Origin: Paenibacillus sp. PL2-23
GTDB lineage: Bacteria; Bacillota; Bacilli; Paenibacillales; Paenibacillaceae
Assembly: GCF_040834005.1 (NCBI RefSeq)
Contig: NZ_CP162129.1
Coordinates: 4,227,501-4,291,500 of the forward strand
Direction of reading: 5' to 3'
Length of the DNA stretch: 64,000 nucleotides
The position numbers and the translations under genes are program-made. This document shows, piece by piece, positions 8,746 to 16,997 of this stretch (positions are counted from its first letter, which is position 1; each line of letters opens with the position of its first letter). Under the pieces are notes generated by a model. The model saw nothing but the letters and a program-made list of their open reading frames with translations. It was not told where the DNA came from and ran no database searches.

Positions 8746-10203
8746 TTAAAGCTGCGGGCGCAGCTTATGATGCTCGGTATGGGCTTCGTATGCATGCGCG
8801 GCGCGCAGCACCGTCCGCTCATCGAACGCCTTGCCGATAATTTGCAGGCCGATCGGCAGACCGTCCGCCGTACCGCATGGCACGCTGATAGCCGGCACAC
8901 CCGCCAAGCTTACAGGGATGGTGCATATATCATTCAGATACATAGTCAGCGGATCGCCGATCTGCTCCCCAATCTTGAAGGCAGGAGTCGGAGCGGTGGG
9001 ACCGATAATCAGGTCATATTGGCCAAAGACGTTGTCGAAGTCCCCCTTAATCAGCGTGCGAACCTTCTGCGCCTTCAAATAATAAGCGTCGTAGTAGCCG
9101 GAGCTAAGCGCGTAAGTACCCAGCATGATGCGGCGCTTCACTTCGGGGCCAAAGCCTTGGCTCCGCGACTTGCGATACAGGTCAATCAGATTGTCCGGAT
9201 TGTCCGCGCGCACGCCATAGCGAACGCCGTCGAAGCGCGCCAGGTTGGAGGATGCCTCCGACGATGCCAGCAGGTAATAGGTCGCGATTGCATAATCGGT
9301 ATGCGGCAGGGATACCTCTTCCCATGTAGCGCCAAGAGCTTCGTACACCTGGAGCGCATTCATCACCGCTTCCTTCACGCGCGGATCGATTCCTTGACCA
9401 AGGTATTCCTTCGGCACGCCAATCCGCAGACCCTTCACATCGCCTGTAAGGGCGGATGTATAATCCGGAATGTCCACGTTGGCGGAGGTGGAGTCGCTTG
9501 CGTCATAGCCCGCGATGGCTTGCAGCACATATGCCGCGTCCTCCACGTTTTTGGTCAGCGGTCCGATCTGGTCCAGCGAAGAAGCGAACGCCACAAGACC
9601 GAATCGGGATACGAGACCGTAGGTCGGCTTCAATCCCACTATGCCGCAATACGCAGCCGGCTGGCGAATGGAGCCCCCCGTGTCAGAGCCCAGGGAGAAG
9701 TAGACCTGTCCAGCAGCAACGGATGCAGCAGAGCCGCCGCTTGAGCCGCCCGGCACGTAATCCGTGTTCCAAGGGTTCCGCGTCGGGTAGTAGCTGGAAT
9801 TCTCATTGGAGCCGCCCATCGCGAACTCATCCATATTAAGCTTGCCAATCGTTACCGCATCCGCATGCTTCAGCTTGCGTGCAGCAGTAGCGCTGTAGAT
9901 GGGATTATAGTTGCTCAGGAATTGGCTGGCGCACGTAGTCAGCAGGCCTTCCGTCACGATATTATCCTTGATCCCGGCAGGAAGGCCGAAGAGCAGGCCG
10001 CGTTCGCCTCCCTCTCCAAGACGCTTGTCCAGCGCATGGGCTTCCGTGCGGGCATTGTCTTCATTTAATGTAAGAAAAGCCTTGATAGCAGGCTCTGTTT
10101 CCTTAATTCTCGCGTAAGACGCGTCTACGAGCTCCGTTACGGACAGCTCTTTGTTGTTCAGCTTGTTATGTACTTCCTGCAGGCGTAAGTCGAACAGTGC
10201 CAA
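8746..10203 (-). CDS. gatA: Asp-tRNA(Asn)/Glu-tRNA(Gln) amidotransferase subunit A
   Basis: 485 residues, amidase-signature family. The Ser-cisSer-Lys triad is readable: Lys79 in 'AGIKDNI', Ser154 in '[11 protein letters not shown]' and Ser178 in '[10 protein letters not shown]'. GatA hydrolyses glutamine and channels ammonia to GatB. It is the middle gene of the gatCAB operon, whose order matches B. subtilis. Confidence 0.97.
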   Translation of the reverse strand: MALFDLRLQEVHNKLNNKELSVTELVDASYARIKETEPAIKAFLTLNEDNARTEAHALDKRLGEGGERGLLFGLPAGIKDNIVTEGLLTTCASQFLSNYNPIYSATAARKLKHADAVTIGKLNMDEFAMGGSNENSSYYPTRNPWNTDYVPGGSSGGSAASVAAGQVYFSLGSDTGGSIRQPAAYCGIVGLKPTYGLVSRFGLVAFASSLDQIGPLTKNVEDAAYVLQAIAGYDASDSTSANVDIPDYTSALTGDVKGLRIGVPKEYLGQGIDPRVKEAVMNALQVYEALGATWEEVSLPHTDYAIATYYLLASSEASSNLARFDGVRYGVRADNPDNLIDLYRKSRSQGFGPEVKRRIMLGTYALSSGYYDAYYLKAQKVRTLIKGDFDNVFGQYDLIIGPTAPTPAFKIGEQIGDPLTMYLNDICTIPVSLAGVPAISVPCGTADGLPIGLQIIGKAFDERTVLRAAHAYEAHTEHHKLRPQL

Positions 10204-10238
10204 CAGCAGCTCCTCCCTTCAAAATAAACCATTTGCGA

Positions 10239-10526
10239 TTATTCAAGCACCGCAGGCACTTTAATTTGTCCGTCTTCCTCGTCCGGCGCGTTCAGCAGCA
10301 CCTTCTCGATCGGCAGCGATTCCTTGCGCACATCGTCACGCATGACATTCGTAATCGGCAGCACATGGGAGGTTGGCTCCACCTGCTCAGTGTCCAGCTC
10401 GTTCAGCTTCTCCGCGTATTTCAATATGGCGTTAAGCTGCTCCGTGAACTGGGCTTTCTCCGCCTCGGACAACTCCAGCCGCGCGAGGTTCGCTACGTGC
10501 TCGACATCTTTCACCGTTATGCTCAT
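10239..10526 (-). CDS. gatC: Asp-tRNA(Asn)/Glu-tRNA(Gln) amidotransferase subunit C
   Basis: 95 residues, starting 'MSITVKDVEHVANLARLELSE', the usual GatC start. GatC wraps around and stabilises the GatA-GatB interface. AGGAGAG lies about nine bases upstream of the ATG at 10526. A longer in-frame extension to 10619 is rejected because it has no ribosome site and no GatC-like residues. First gene of the operon. Confidence 0.95.
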   Translation of the reverse strand: MSITVKDVEHVANLARLELSEAEKAQFTEQLNAILKYAEKLNELDTEQVEPTSHVLPITNVMRDDVRKESLPIEKVLLNAPDEEDGQIKVPAVLE

Positions 10527-10620
10527 CGGGATACTCTCCTTACGTAAAAAGTCATTCCTTGTATTATAGCGTACATGGGCTGCAATCAGCAACGAGTCGC
10601 CAAAGAGGGCGAGTGGCATA

Positions 10621-10658
10621 GAAAAAGACGGAGGGGATTATTGCATCCTCACTCCGTC
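10621..10658 (-). terminator. terminator of the IDEAL-like gene
   Basis: Stem 10627-10633 with 10652-10658 (gacggag/ctccgtc), extended by an inner gaggat/atcctc-type pairing, then TTTTTC on the minus strand. It sits just upstream of the gat promoter region. Confidence 0.85.
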
Positions 10659-10663
10659 CTGCC

Positions 10664-11044
10664 TTAAATCCACGCCTTCAGATTCACCTGGCGAATGAAG
10701 TCCTCGCGGCCAACCGGTTCCTTGGCGGTATGATCTGTGTCTTCTTCCTCGCTGTCGCCCTTCATAATTCGATGGAAGAGCTCTTCATTATGCGTAGCCA
10801 GCGCATAGTCGATTAACGCTTCGCGCTGGGCACACTCGGCTTCCAGTCTGATCAGCGTTTCCTCCAGCTCCACGTCCTCCTTGGGCACAAGGAAATTACG
10901 GTTCGACGACGGAACTCTTACAATATAATCGAACACATTGTCTGCGTTTTTGTCATACGCAATAATATAGCCATATTCGCCTATAGGAAGCTTCTGCTCA
11001 TATAAGTCGGTCACGATAACGACCTTGGAACCAAGCTTAAGCAT
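10664..11044 (-). CDS. hypothetical protein, SH3-like barrel plus IDEAL-like helix
   Basis: 126 residues. Residues 1-55 look like a small beta barrel ('LGSKVVIVTDLYEQKLPIGEYG', 'FDYIVRVPSSNRNFLVPKEDV'), as in KOW or SH3-like RNA/protein-binding modules. Residues about 75-98 (ALIDYALATHNEELFHRIM) match the pattern of the IDEAL domain, a short helical hairpin known from Bacillales regulators such as the ComK-binding region. An acidic linker follows. No enzyme motif is present. It stands as its own unit between the alarmone synthetase and gatC. The domain call is from pattern memory and is moderate. Confidence 0.5.
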   Translation of the reverse strand: MLKLGSKVVIVTDLYEQKLPIGEYGYIIAYDKNADNVFDYIVRVPSSNRNFLVPKEDVELEETLIRLEAECAQREALIDYALATHNEELFHRIMKGDSEEEDTDHTAKEPVGREDFIRQVNLKAWI

Positions 11045-11177
11045 GATCTCAACCCCTATCTTATCCTCGCTGATTGCTCTGCTATTCTACTTATCCTACT
11101 AAAAATCGCTAGTCATGTCCAATAGGAGGCTTCATAGAGTCAAGCGGGATGAAGGGTTAAGGTTGAGAGCGCTCCCC

Positions 11178-11912
11178 TTATTGCGATTCGTTGCCGAGCT
11201 CCAGCAAGGCTTGCGGCAGCTTAAACTGTTTGTTATTGAGCAGAATCTGCGTGATATCCTCAAGCTGATCCTCCGACTGATTCTCCTTGATTACGGATAT
11301 TTCCCTATTCAGCCTCTCCATCTGCAGATCCAGCCGATTGGCGGAATCGGAAGCTTCCTTGAGCTCAAGCAGCAGCGCAGAGGGTACGGACTGATTATAT
11401 TTGTAAAAGATTTTATGCTCCAGACTGGCCCAGAAATCCATCGCAATCGTGCGGATCTGAATCTCGACGCATACATTCTCTCTGCCGCTCGACATCACAA
11501 CAGGAACCTCTACAACGAGATGGAGGCTTCGATAACCATTCGGCTTCGGCTTCTCGATATAATCCTTCTCTTCTAGCACCTTCAGCGCGAACTGATTCTT
11601 CAGCATATCCCGAATCTGATAGATATCCGCGATAAAGGAGCATGTGATACGAAGTCCGGCAATGTCCTTAATATGATGCTTCATATCCTCCAGCGAGAAT
11701 GGGATGCCCTTGCGGCTGATCTTGTTCATAATGCTCTCCAGCGTCTTCACTCTGGACTTTGTATGCTCAATGGGATTGTAGTCATGGAGAAATTGAAATT
11801 CTTCCTTCAAGATCTCGATTTTGGTCTCCAGCTCGTTTAATGCGAACTGGTACATCATCATAAATCGGGTAACTTCTGTCTTCAGCTTCTTGAATTGTTC
11901 GATTTGATTCAT
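11178..11912 (-). CDS. ywaC: small alarmone synthetase, YwaC/RelP type
   Basis: 244 residues with only the RelA/SpoT synthetase domain. Conserved blocks include 'HNPIEHTKSRVK'-like residues (here DYNPIEHTKSRVKTLES), 'DIAGLRI', 'KPNGYRSLHL' and 'EIQIRTIAMDFWASLEHK'. The N-terminal 'YQFALNELETK' and the exact 'EHTKSRVK' run are closer to B. subtilis YwaC (RelP/SasA) than to YjbM (RelQ). It makes (p)ppGpp from ATP plus GTP/GDP. It lacks the hydrolase, TGS and ACT domains. YwaC is induced by cell-wall stress in B. subtilis; no such signal was checked here. Confidence 0.9.
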   Translation of the reverse strand: MNQIEQFKKLKTEVTRFMMMYQFALNELETKIEILKEEFQFLHDYNPIEHTKSRVKTLESIMNKISRKGIPFSLEDMKHHIKDIAGLRITCSFIADIYQIRDMLKNQFALKVLEEKDYIEKPKPNGYRSLHLVVEVPVVMSSGRENVCVEIQIRTIAMDFWASLEHKIFYKYNQSVPSALLLELKEASDSANRLDLQMERLNREISVIKENQSEDQLEDITQILLNNKQFKLPQALLELGNESQ

Positions 11913-12020
11913 TGCGATTCTCCTTCTCCGGCATAAACCCCATGCCGACCTCTCTTCATCTTAGTATGAAAGAAGCGCAGAAAGCAAATCGGCCCAGCCG
12001 AAGGAGAAGCACGCCAACCT

Positions 12021-12052
12021 GAAGAGGCGTCCTTCAGCAAGGACGCCTCTTC
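12021..12052 (-). terminator. strong hairpin after the oxidoreductase gene
   Basis: A 14-bp perfect stem (12021-12034 with 12039-12052) with loop cagc lies 11 bases past the stop at 12063. No T-run follows on the minus strand, so the mode of termination is unclear. Confidence 0.6.
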
Positions 12053-12062
12053 ACAATCCCAT

Positions 12063-13079
12063 TTAACGATCAATCGGCTCCAGCACACCACGATTATCAG
12101 CTGAACGGATCTCTGCCTCCACGATGAGAAGAGACTCCGCTGCGCTCTCCGGCGTGCAGACAGAGACAGGCTTGCCGGCTGACAGAGCGTCAATGAAATA
12201 ACAGATTTCGCGGTAGTAGCCCATATCCGGGGAAAGCTCTGCGGTGAAGCCAGGTCCATCATTCGGATTCACCTTTAGCTCGTTATTTTCGAATACCAGA
12301 TTAGCGCCTTCAAAGTTCACGCGATACGACATAGCAAAGCCGAAGTCGCCCTGAAGCGTCCAGTCTGCTTGCGCGTTCAGCACCTTGCCGTCCGGGTACA
12401 GGTAGTTCGTGGACACGACATCGTAGGCACTGCCCGGAATGACATTGCGCGCCAGAGAGGATACGGCTTCCGGCTTGCCGAACAGCCAATTGATGACATC
12501 CGTATCATGAATATGCATATCCAGCATACAGCCTCCGCTGTGCTCCCCATTCAGGAACCAGCTTTGCGGGGAGGAGCTTCCACGGAAGAAGGAGCCCGAT
12601 AGCACATTGCCGTAACGGCCATCGCTTACACACGCCTTCAAATATTCGTATGCTGGCCAGAAGCGCAGGCATTGCCCGATCATAAGCGTCTTGCCCGTTC
12701 TTTGAGCCGCGCTCGCCATACGCCACGCCTCATCCGATGTTCTGGCTATCGGCTTCTCGCAGAACACATGATAGCCTCGCTCCAGCAGCGACACTGTCAG
12801 ATCCGCATGCAGAGTCGTTGGCAGCGTAATATCGATAATATCCAGCTCTTCATTGGCCAGCATTTCTTCAATATCAGCATACAGGCTGTACGGTGACAGA
12901 TCGTACACTTGACGCTCCGTCGCAATGTTCCCCCACGCAGAGCCATGCTTCAGCTCCTCGATTCTGAGATCGCAGATGGCCGCAAGCTGAACGTCCGCTC
13001 CTTCTTCCATTAATCGCGCGTAATTATCGAAGTGCATCCGCCCCATGAAGCCAAATCCAATCAAACCTACCTTAAGCAT
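12063..13079 (-). CDS. Gfo/Idh/MocA family sugar oxidoreductase
   Basis: 338 residues. An NAD(P)-binding Rossmann fold opens with 'GLIGFGFMGRMH'. The family motif 'VFCEKPIA' contains the catalytic-region Lys (EKP), followed by an alpha/beta substrate domain with 'GGCMLDMHIHDTDVINWLFG', where the His near the metal- or sugar-binding site is kept. It oxidises or reduces a sugar or polyol with NAD(P). It is the last gene of a three-gene cluster with a TIM-barrel isomerase and a CBM9-like protein, the usual pairing in myo-inositol-like or glycoside-oxidation pathways. The substrate cannot be read from sequence. Confidence 0.88.
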   Translation of the reverse strand: MLKVGLIGFGFMGRMHFDNYARLMEEGADVQLAAICDLRIEELKHGSAWGNIATERQVYDLSPYSLYADIEEMLANEELDIIDITLPTTLHADLTVSLLERGYHVFCEKPIARTSDEAWRMASAAQRTGKTLMIGQCLRFWPAYEYLKACVSDGRYGNVLSGSFFRGSSSPQSWFLNGEHSGGCMLDMHIHDTDVINWLFGKPEAVSSLARNVIPGSAYDVVSTNYLYPDGKVLNAQADWTLQGDFGFAMSYRVNFEGANLVFENNELKVNPNDGPGFTAELSPDMGYYREICYFIDALSAGKPVSVCTPESAAESLLIVEAEIRSADNRGVLEPIDR

Positions 13080-13134
13080 AGATGTTCTCTCCCTTATGGT
13101 GTGATGAAGTGCAGACCTTAAGTGCCTGCTCTGC

Positions 13135-13983
13135 TTATTGGCCGCGGCCTAGAATAGCGTCCATAGCAGCCGAGGTATTATAAATAATCTGTTCGGTGTG
13201 ATGCGTATAAGCCGGAATCATCTCCGCCGTCACATAACCGTTGTAACCGATCTCCCGCAAAGCCGTCATAACGGCTGGATAATCCACATCACCGGCTAGC
13301 AGGTCCACGAAGCCATGCAAGCCTCCCGCTTGGCGCCGGTAATCCTTGAAGTGAACCTTCTTGATGCGATGGCCGAGAATACGAATCCACTGCTCCGGAT
13401 ACCCGCTGTGCACCACGTTGCCTACGTCGAAATAAGAGCCCACATATTCCGAATTGTGCGCATCTACAAAGCCGCGCAGCTCCAGAGGGGACAACAGGAA
13501 TTTATTCCATACGTTTTCGATGGCGATGGACACTTCAGCCTCCGCCGCAAATGGAACCAGCTTGGCAATCGCTTCTGATGCGCGCTCATATGCGGCATCG
13601 TAGGGGACAACCTCCGACCCTGGAATAAAATCGACGCCCACCGCGCCTGGTATGACGAGAATGGCATCCACGCCGAAGGCGGATGCAAGCTCCAACTGCT
13701 TCTTGCAGACGTCCATAGCCTTCTGGCGTATGGATGCGTCCGCGCTGGTCATCGAGTAGGACCAATACAGACCTGTCGCAAGACCGGCAATGTCCAAGCC
13801 GGCGTCGTCCAATTGCCGCTTAATGGCAAGCACCTCTCGGTCCGTTGCGTCCAGGCCCAGCTCGCCGCTCTCGTTCAGAGACAGCTCAATTCCGTCGAAG
13901 CCCGCCTTGCTGGCCAGCTCTATACATGCTTGAATACTGGAACCTTCCTTGAATGACCAAATGTTAATACCCTTCTTCATCAT
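13135..13983 (-). CDS. sugar phosphate isomerase/epimerase family protein (AP-endonuclease-like TIM barrel)
   Basis: 282 residues with the xylose-isomerase-like TIM barrel layout: 'GFDGIELSLNESGELG', 'SIAIENVWNKFLLSPLE', 'GSYFDVGNVVHSGYPEQWI', 'KKVHFKDYRRQ' and a terminal 'VTAEMIP'. The Glu, Asp, His and Glu of these motifs form the usual divalent-metal site. It probably interconverts keto/aldo sugars or epimerises the product of the neighbouring oxidoreductase. GAGAGGG lies upstream of the ATG-ATG start. Confidence 0.85.
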   Translation of the reverse strand: MMKKGINIWSFKEGSSIQACIELASKAGFDGIELSLNESGELGLDATDREVLAIKRQLDDAGLDIAGLATGLYWSYSMTSADASIRQKAMDVCKKQLELASAFGVDAILVIPGAVGVDFIPGSEVVPYDAAYERASEAIAKLVPFAAEAEVSIAIENVWNKFLLSPLELRGFVDAHNSEYVGSYFDVGNVVHSGYPEQWIRILGHRIKKVHFKDYRRQAGGLHGFVDLLAGDVDYPAVMTALREIGYNGYVTAEMIPAYTHHTEQIIYNTSAAMDAILGRGQ

Positions 13984-14003
13984 AAATCGCCCTCTCTCCT
14001 CAA

Positions 14004-14642
14004 CTATATATGGAATACAAGTGTTCCGAATTTGGCGGGAATATGAAAGTTATTAGCCAGCGTCGGACTCCACGCCTGATATTCCCTCGCTCCAAGCCTG
14101 TCCTCGTCGATCCGGTAGAAGTTCATTCTCCACTTGGTCCCCTGCGCAGGAGCACTTTGAAATGTAGTGAACGGAATCACTAGGAGATACTGAAGCAGCC
14201 CTTCTTCGGTTCGATCAACGGACGTCTGCAAACAGGGAATATCCCACTGAAGATCGCTGCCTGTGATGGTATCAATCCCGTCGTTGCTGATTACGGCATC
14301 AAAGATGATGTTATACGGACTCACCTCCAGCTCAATATAGCTGCGTCCCTCTCCCGTCTCATCAATGAACACCTCAATGACATCTTGCTCGTAGAGCGGG
14401 TCATCTCTCTTCCTGTAATCCGACCGAATCCAAGTATCTTCGCACAGGTAGCGGATGAATAAGCCCTCTTCGCTCCAGCACGCCCGTACCTCCGTCTGCT
14501 CCTTTGGGCTTAAGCCCGTCATGTTGTTGCTCAGCCATACAGCGTCGCAGCTTTCCCAATCGATCTCATGCAGATGTGACGTCTGGATCCTCCTGCATAC
14601 ATATGCCGGCGTTTCATGCAGAGCCTCGTCGTTCAACAACAT
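14004..14642 (-). CDS. carbohydrate-binding family 9-like protein
   Basis: 212 residues with no signal peptide. The sequence fits the CBM9-like domain used in putative carbohydrate-binding or sugar-processing proteins: 'WLSNNMTG', 'EVRACWSEEGLFIRYLCED', 'EQDVIEVFIDETGEGRSYIELEVSPYNIIFDA'. It lies 20 bases before the isomerase gene on the same strand and is the first gene of the cluster. The lack of a secretion signal suggests it acts in the cytoplasm with its neighbours. Exact role unknown. Confidence 0.7.
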   Translation of the reverse strand: MLLNDEALHETPAYVCRRIQTSHLHEIDWESCDAVWLSNNMTGLSPKEQTEVRACWSEEGLFIRYLCEDTWIRSDYRKRDDPLYEQDVIEVFIDETGEGRSYIELEVSPYNIIFDAVISNDGIDTITGSDLQWDIPCLQTSVDRTEEGLLQYLLVIPFTTFQSAPAQGTKWRMNFYRIDEDRLGAREYQAWSPTLANNFHIPAKFGTLVFHI

Positions 14643-14811
14643 AATCCACTCCTCATTTATACAATTCCGTCTTTATCGTGCGGCAAGCTGATTATGTGTT
14701 AATATAAATGATAATAAATAGTTACGTATAATTCTTTAGCTGTAAAAGAGAATGTTTGCACAAATCCGTGATTTGGTTCAGACCAATCGCAGCGTCGGAG
14801 GTTCACAATTG

Positions 14812-15717
14812 ATGGAAGCTTCCAGCAGTCCTTATCCCAAGCAGCGGCATGCGCCATTCAAGGAATGGTCGCCGAGCATTCATTACGCCCAGCAGCAGCG
14901 CATGCCGACAGGCGTGCTCCCGCAAAGGCAAATCTATGACTTCGAGCTGCTGTACGTCATTCATGGCGAAGCAGCCACTACGATGCTGGGGCAGCGCTAT
15001 GAATTGTCAGCCGGTCAGCTCATCTTTCTACCCGCTGGCGTCCCCCATCAGAATGAAGCGGTTTCCACTCCGGACACACGCTTCCTTGGCATTCACTTCG
15101 ACTTTTTTGATGAGCTGGATATTCAGACTGAGGCTGATATGATTGTGGATGATGCGCGGATAAACGAACAAAGCTTTGCATATGAGGCTTTGGCTGACGG
15201 GTTTGAGCCGCTGTCGGCGAATCCCGTGTACGCCCCTCCCCTTGCATGTGTACAGCTCATGGAGCAGCTCGTCCATGAGTTTACGATGCGTCCGCCTGGC
15301 TACGAGCTGGCGTGCAAGACGCTGATGCTCAGCATTCTGCTCCATTTATTGCGTCTCCAGCAGTCAAGATCGCGCTCCCTCGCTTCTCAGCATGACAGCA
15401 GATTGCTCAGGCTGGTCGAGGAAATGGAGCATTCCCCCGCTGAGGAATGGAGCAACAGGCTGGTTGCCGACCGTCTCGGGCTCAGCATGGATCATGCAGC
15501 CAAGCTGTTCAAGCAGCTCATCGGCCTGCCCCCCGGCGAGTTCGTTCATTCGCTTCGCCATCGCGAGGCCAGAAGGCTGCTCCGAGAGACCGAGCTTTCG
15601 ATCGAGCAGATTGGGGATGCGGTCGGTTATGCCGGCATTCATTACTTCAGCCGGATGTTCCGCAAGCATGAAGGCATATCCGCAACCGAATATCGCAAGC
15701 TCTCAAGGGTGCTGTAA
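14812..15717 (+). CDS. AraC family transcriptional regulator
   Basis: 301 residues. An N-terminal cupin sensor (about 20-130, with 'YELSAGQLIFLPAGVPHQNEA') is followed by a C-terminal pair of helix-turn-helix motifs ('LVADRLGLSMDHAAKLFKQLIG' and 'IEQIGDAVGYAGIHYFSRMFRK'). I chose ATG 14812 because GGAGG lies ten bases upstream. A TTG at 14809 (spacing 7) is also possible, and an ATG at 14752 lacks a good ribosome site. It diverges from the CBM9-isomerase-oxidoreductase cluster, which it probably controls in response to a sugar. Confidence 0.88.
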   Translation: MEASSSPYPKQRHAPFKEWSPSIHYAQQQRMPTGVLPQRQIYDFELLYVIHGEAATTMLGQRYELSAGQLIFLPAGVPHQNEAVSTPDTRFLGIHFDFFDELDIQTEADMIVDDARINEQSFAYEALADGFEPLSANPVYAPPLACVQLMEQLVHEFTMRPPGYELACKTLMLSILLHLLRLQQSRSRSLASQHDSRLLRLVEEMEHSPAEEWSNRLVADRLGLSMDHAAKLFKQLIGLPPGEFVHSLRHREARRLLRETELSIEQIGDAVGYAGIHYFSRMFRKHEGISATEYRKLSRVL

Positions 15718-16088
15718 CACGAGTCGAGTTGTTCACATGAATGGACCAACTAGCTCCTCACTCAGCGCAATAACCACACGTGCTGTGGCTACGCGCCATC
15801 TAACCTCTTCTTCGGCGCAACAACGATCTCTCGCTCGTGTGGCGTTCAAATAAGTAGTGCCGGACCTGGGAGTGAGGCAGATTAAACGAAATATCGTTCA
15901 AATGCTGGATCAAGTAACTGGATGTGTGTGGTTTTGAACGAAATGTCGTCTATAATGGTCGATCGAATATATATGCCAGAAACGTCTATTTATGCTGGGA
16001 CGGTGCCGCTCCTTCAATCGATTCACATCGACATGGGCGAATACATACACTGCTTCTGACTTTAATTTTTATGGGCGGAAGGCAGGTC
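15718..16088. other. 371-base non-coding stretch with short palindromes
   Basis: No gene seen. It holds two nested inverted repeats (15756-15763 with 15870-15877; 15774-15780 with 15836-15842), the palindrome AACGAAATATCGTT at 15885-15898 and a partial copy (TTTTGAACGAAATGTCGTC) at 15932-15950, just before a TATAAT at 15951-15956. That TATAAT is a plausible -10 for the cupin gene, but no good -35 is present. The palindrome recurs near 49833. Confidence 0.5.
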
Positions 16089-16898
16089 ATGGACATGACA
16101 GGTTATGAAAGTGGTCACTCGGCTCCTACGATGGAATTCACGTACACAGCGGCCGACAATGTATTTTTCCGAAAGAATGCTCAGAACTACATCACCGAAG
16201 TATCCGTTAACCAATTGAATACGCTCCAGAGCATGTCGCTCCTGGACATATTCTTGAGCGCAGGCAACGTCATCGAGCCTCACTATCATCAGAATGCATC
16301 CGAGATGGTATATATGGTCTCTGGCGAAGTTGTCTTGTCTCTTCTGAATCCGTCTACGCAGGAGCTGCAGCATTTTACACTCAAGCCCGGACAAGTGGCG
16401 AATATCCCGCAGGGCTGGTGGCACTATGAGGTGGCCACAGCGGACAACACACATATGCTCGCCATCTTCGACGCTCCGGTCCCAGAAGTGATCTTCGGTT
16501 CGGATATTCTGAGGATGACGCCTCCAAGCGTGCTTGCGCATACGTATTGCCTGGACGAAGCTAAGGTGAAGGAGACACTTGCTCCGATTACAGAGACGGT
16601 TGTGATTGGGCCGCCCAACAGCTGCAGCAGCACAGGCGGTATGACAGTGCCATACAGCACTGGGGGCATGACCGTGCCGCACAGCACAGGCGGCTTATCA
16701 GTGCCGCATAGCACGGGCTACCATTCACATGGGTATATGAATCAGCCAAGAAGCTTCAACTGGCATGGTGAAGACGGTATGGCTGGCAGCGTTAATCCAA
16801 GCCACCCTCCGCTTCGGCCAATCGCATGCGAGCCTTATGCCGCACAGCTGGATCAGCCCTTCCATCCCATCCCGTTCCTGTACAGGAGATGGGTTTAG
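16089..16898 (+). CDS. cupin domain protein with Ser-Thr-Gly-Gly repeat tail
   Basis: 269 residues from ATG 16089 (GGAAGG six bases upstream). Residues about 10-140 are one cupin, resembling oxalate-decarboxylase-like cupins. The metal site is visible as 'EPHYHQNASEMVYMVSGEV' (H-x-H...E) and 'NIPQGWWHYEV' (last His). The tail carries a nine-residue repeat (STGGMTVPY / STGGMTVPH / STGGLSVPH), then a His/Pro/Gly-rich end. Such low-complexity tails occur in spore-coat cupins, so a spore-surface role is possible, but no sporulation promoter was recognised. The catalytic state is unknown. Confidence 0.7.
   Translation: MDMTGYESGHSAPTMEFTYTAADNVFFRKNAQNYITEVSVNQLNTLQSMSLLDIFLSAGNVIEPHYHQNASEMVYMVSGEVVLSLLNPSTQELQHFTLKPGQVANIPQGWWHYEVATADNTHMLAIFDAPVPEVIFGSDILRMTPPSVLAHTYCLDEAKVKETLAPITETVVIGPPNSCSSTGGMTVPYSTGGMTVPHSTGGLSVPHSTGYHSHGYMNQPRSFNWHGEDGMAGSVNPSHPPLRPIACEPYAAQLDQPFHPIPFLYRRWV
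16624..16716 (+). repeat. 27-base tandem coding repeats in the cupin tail
   Basis: Three to four copies of a 27-base unit built on 'agcacaggcggtatgacagtgc'-like DNA encode the STGG(M/L)(T/S)VP(Y/H) peptide. Copies differ by silent and a few missense changes. Confidence 0.8.
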
Positions 16899-16997
16899 CA
16901 GAACCTGAAGAAAACGCTTGCCAATGGCTGTCGAACTGTGTAGAATCGACAAGGGCTATTTTTGGTCTACATCTCATTCGCACAAGGAGCAACCTAC

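Noticed and set aside
15756..15877. Nested inverted repeats as a small transposable element
   Set aside because: The arms are only 7-8 bases, spacing is uneven and no target-site duplication was seen.
16899..16997. Purine or pyrimidine riboswitch or attenuator before the uracil permease
   Set aside because: Only a short GTAGA/TCTAC pairing was seen; no conserved core of a known riboswitch or PyrR site.
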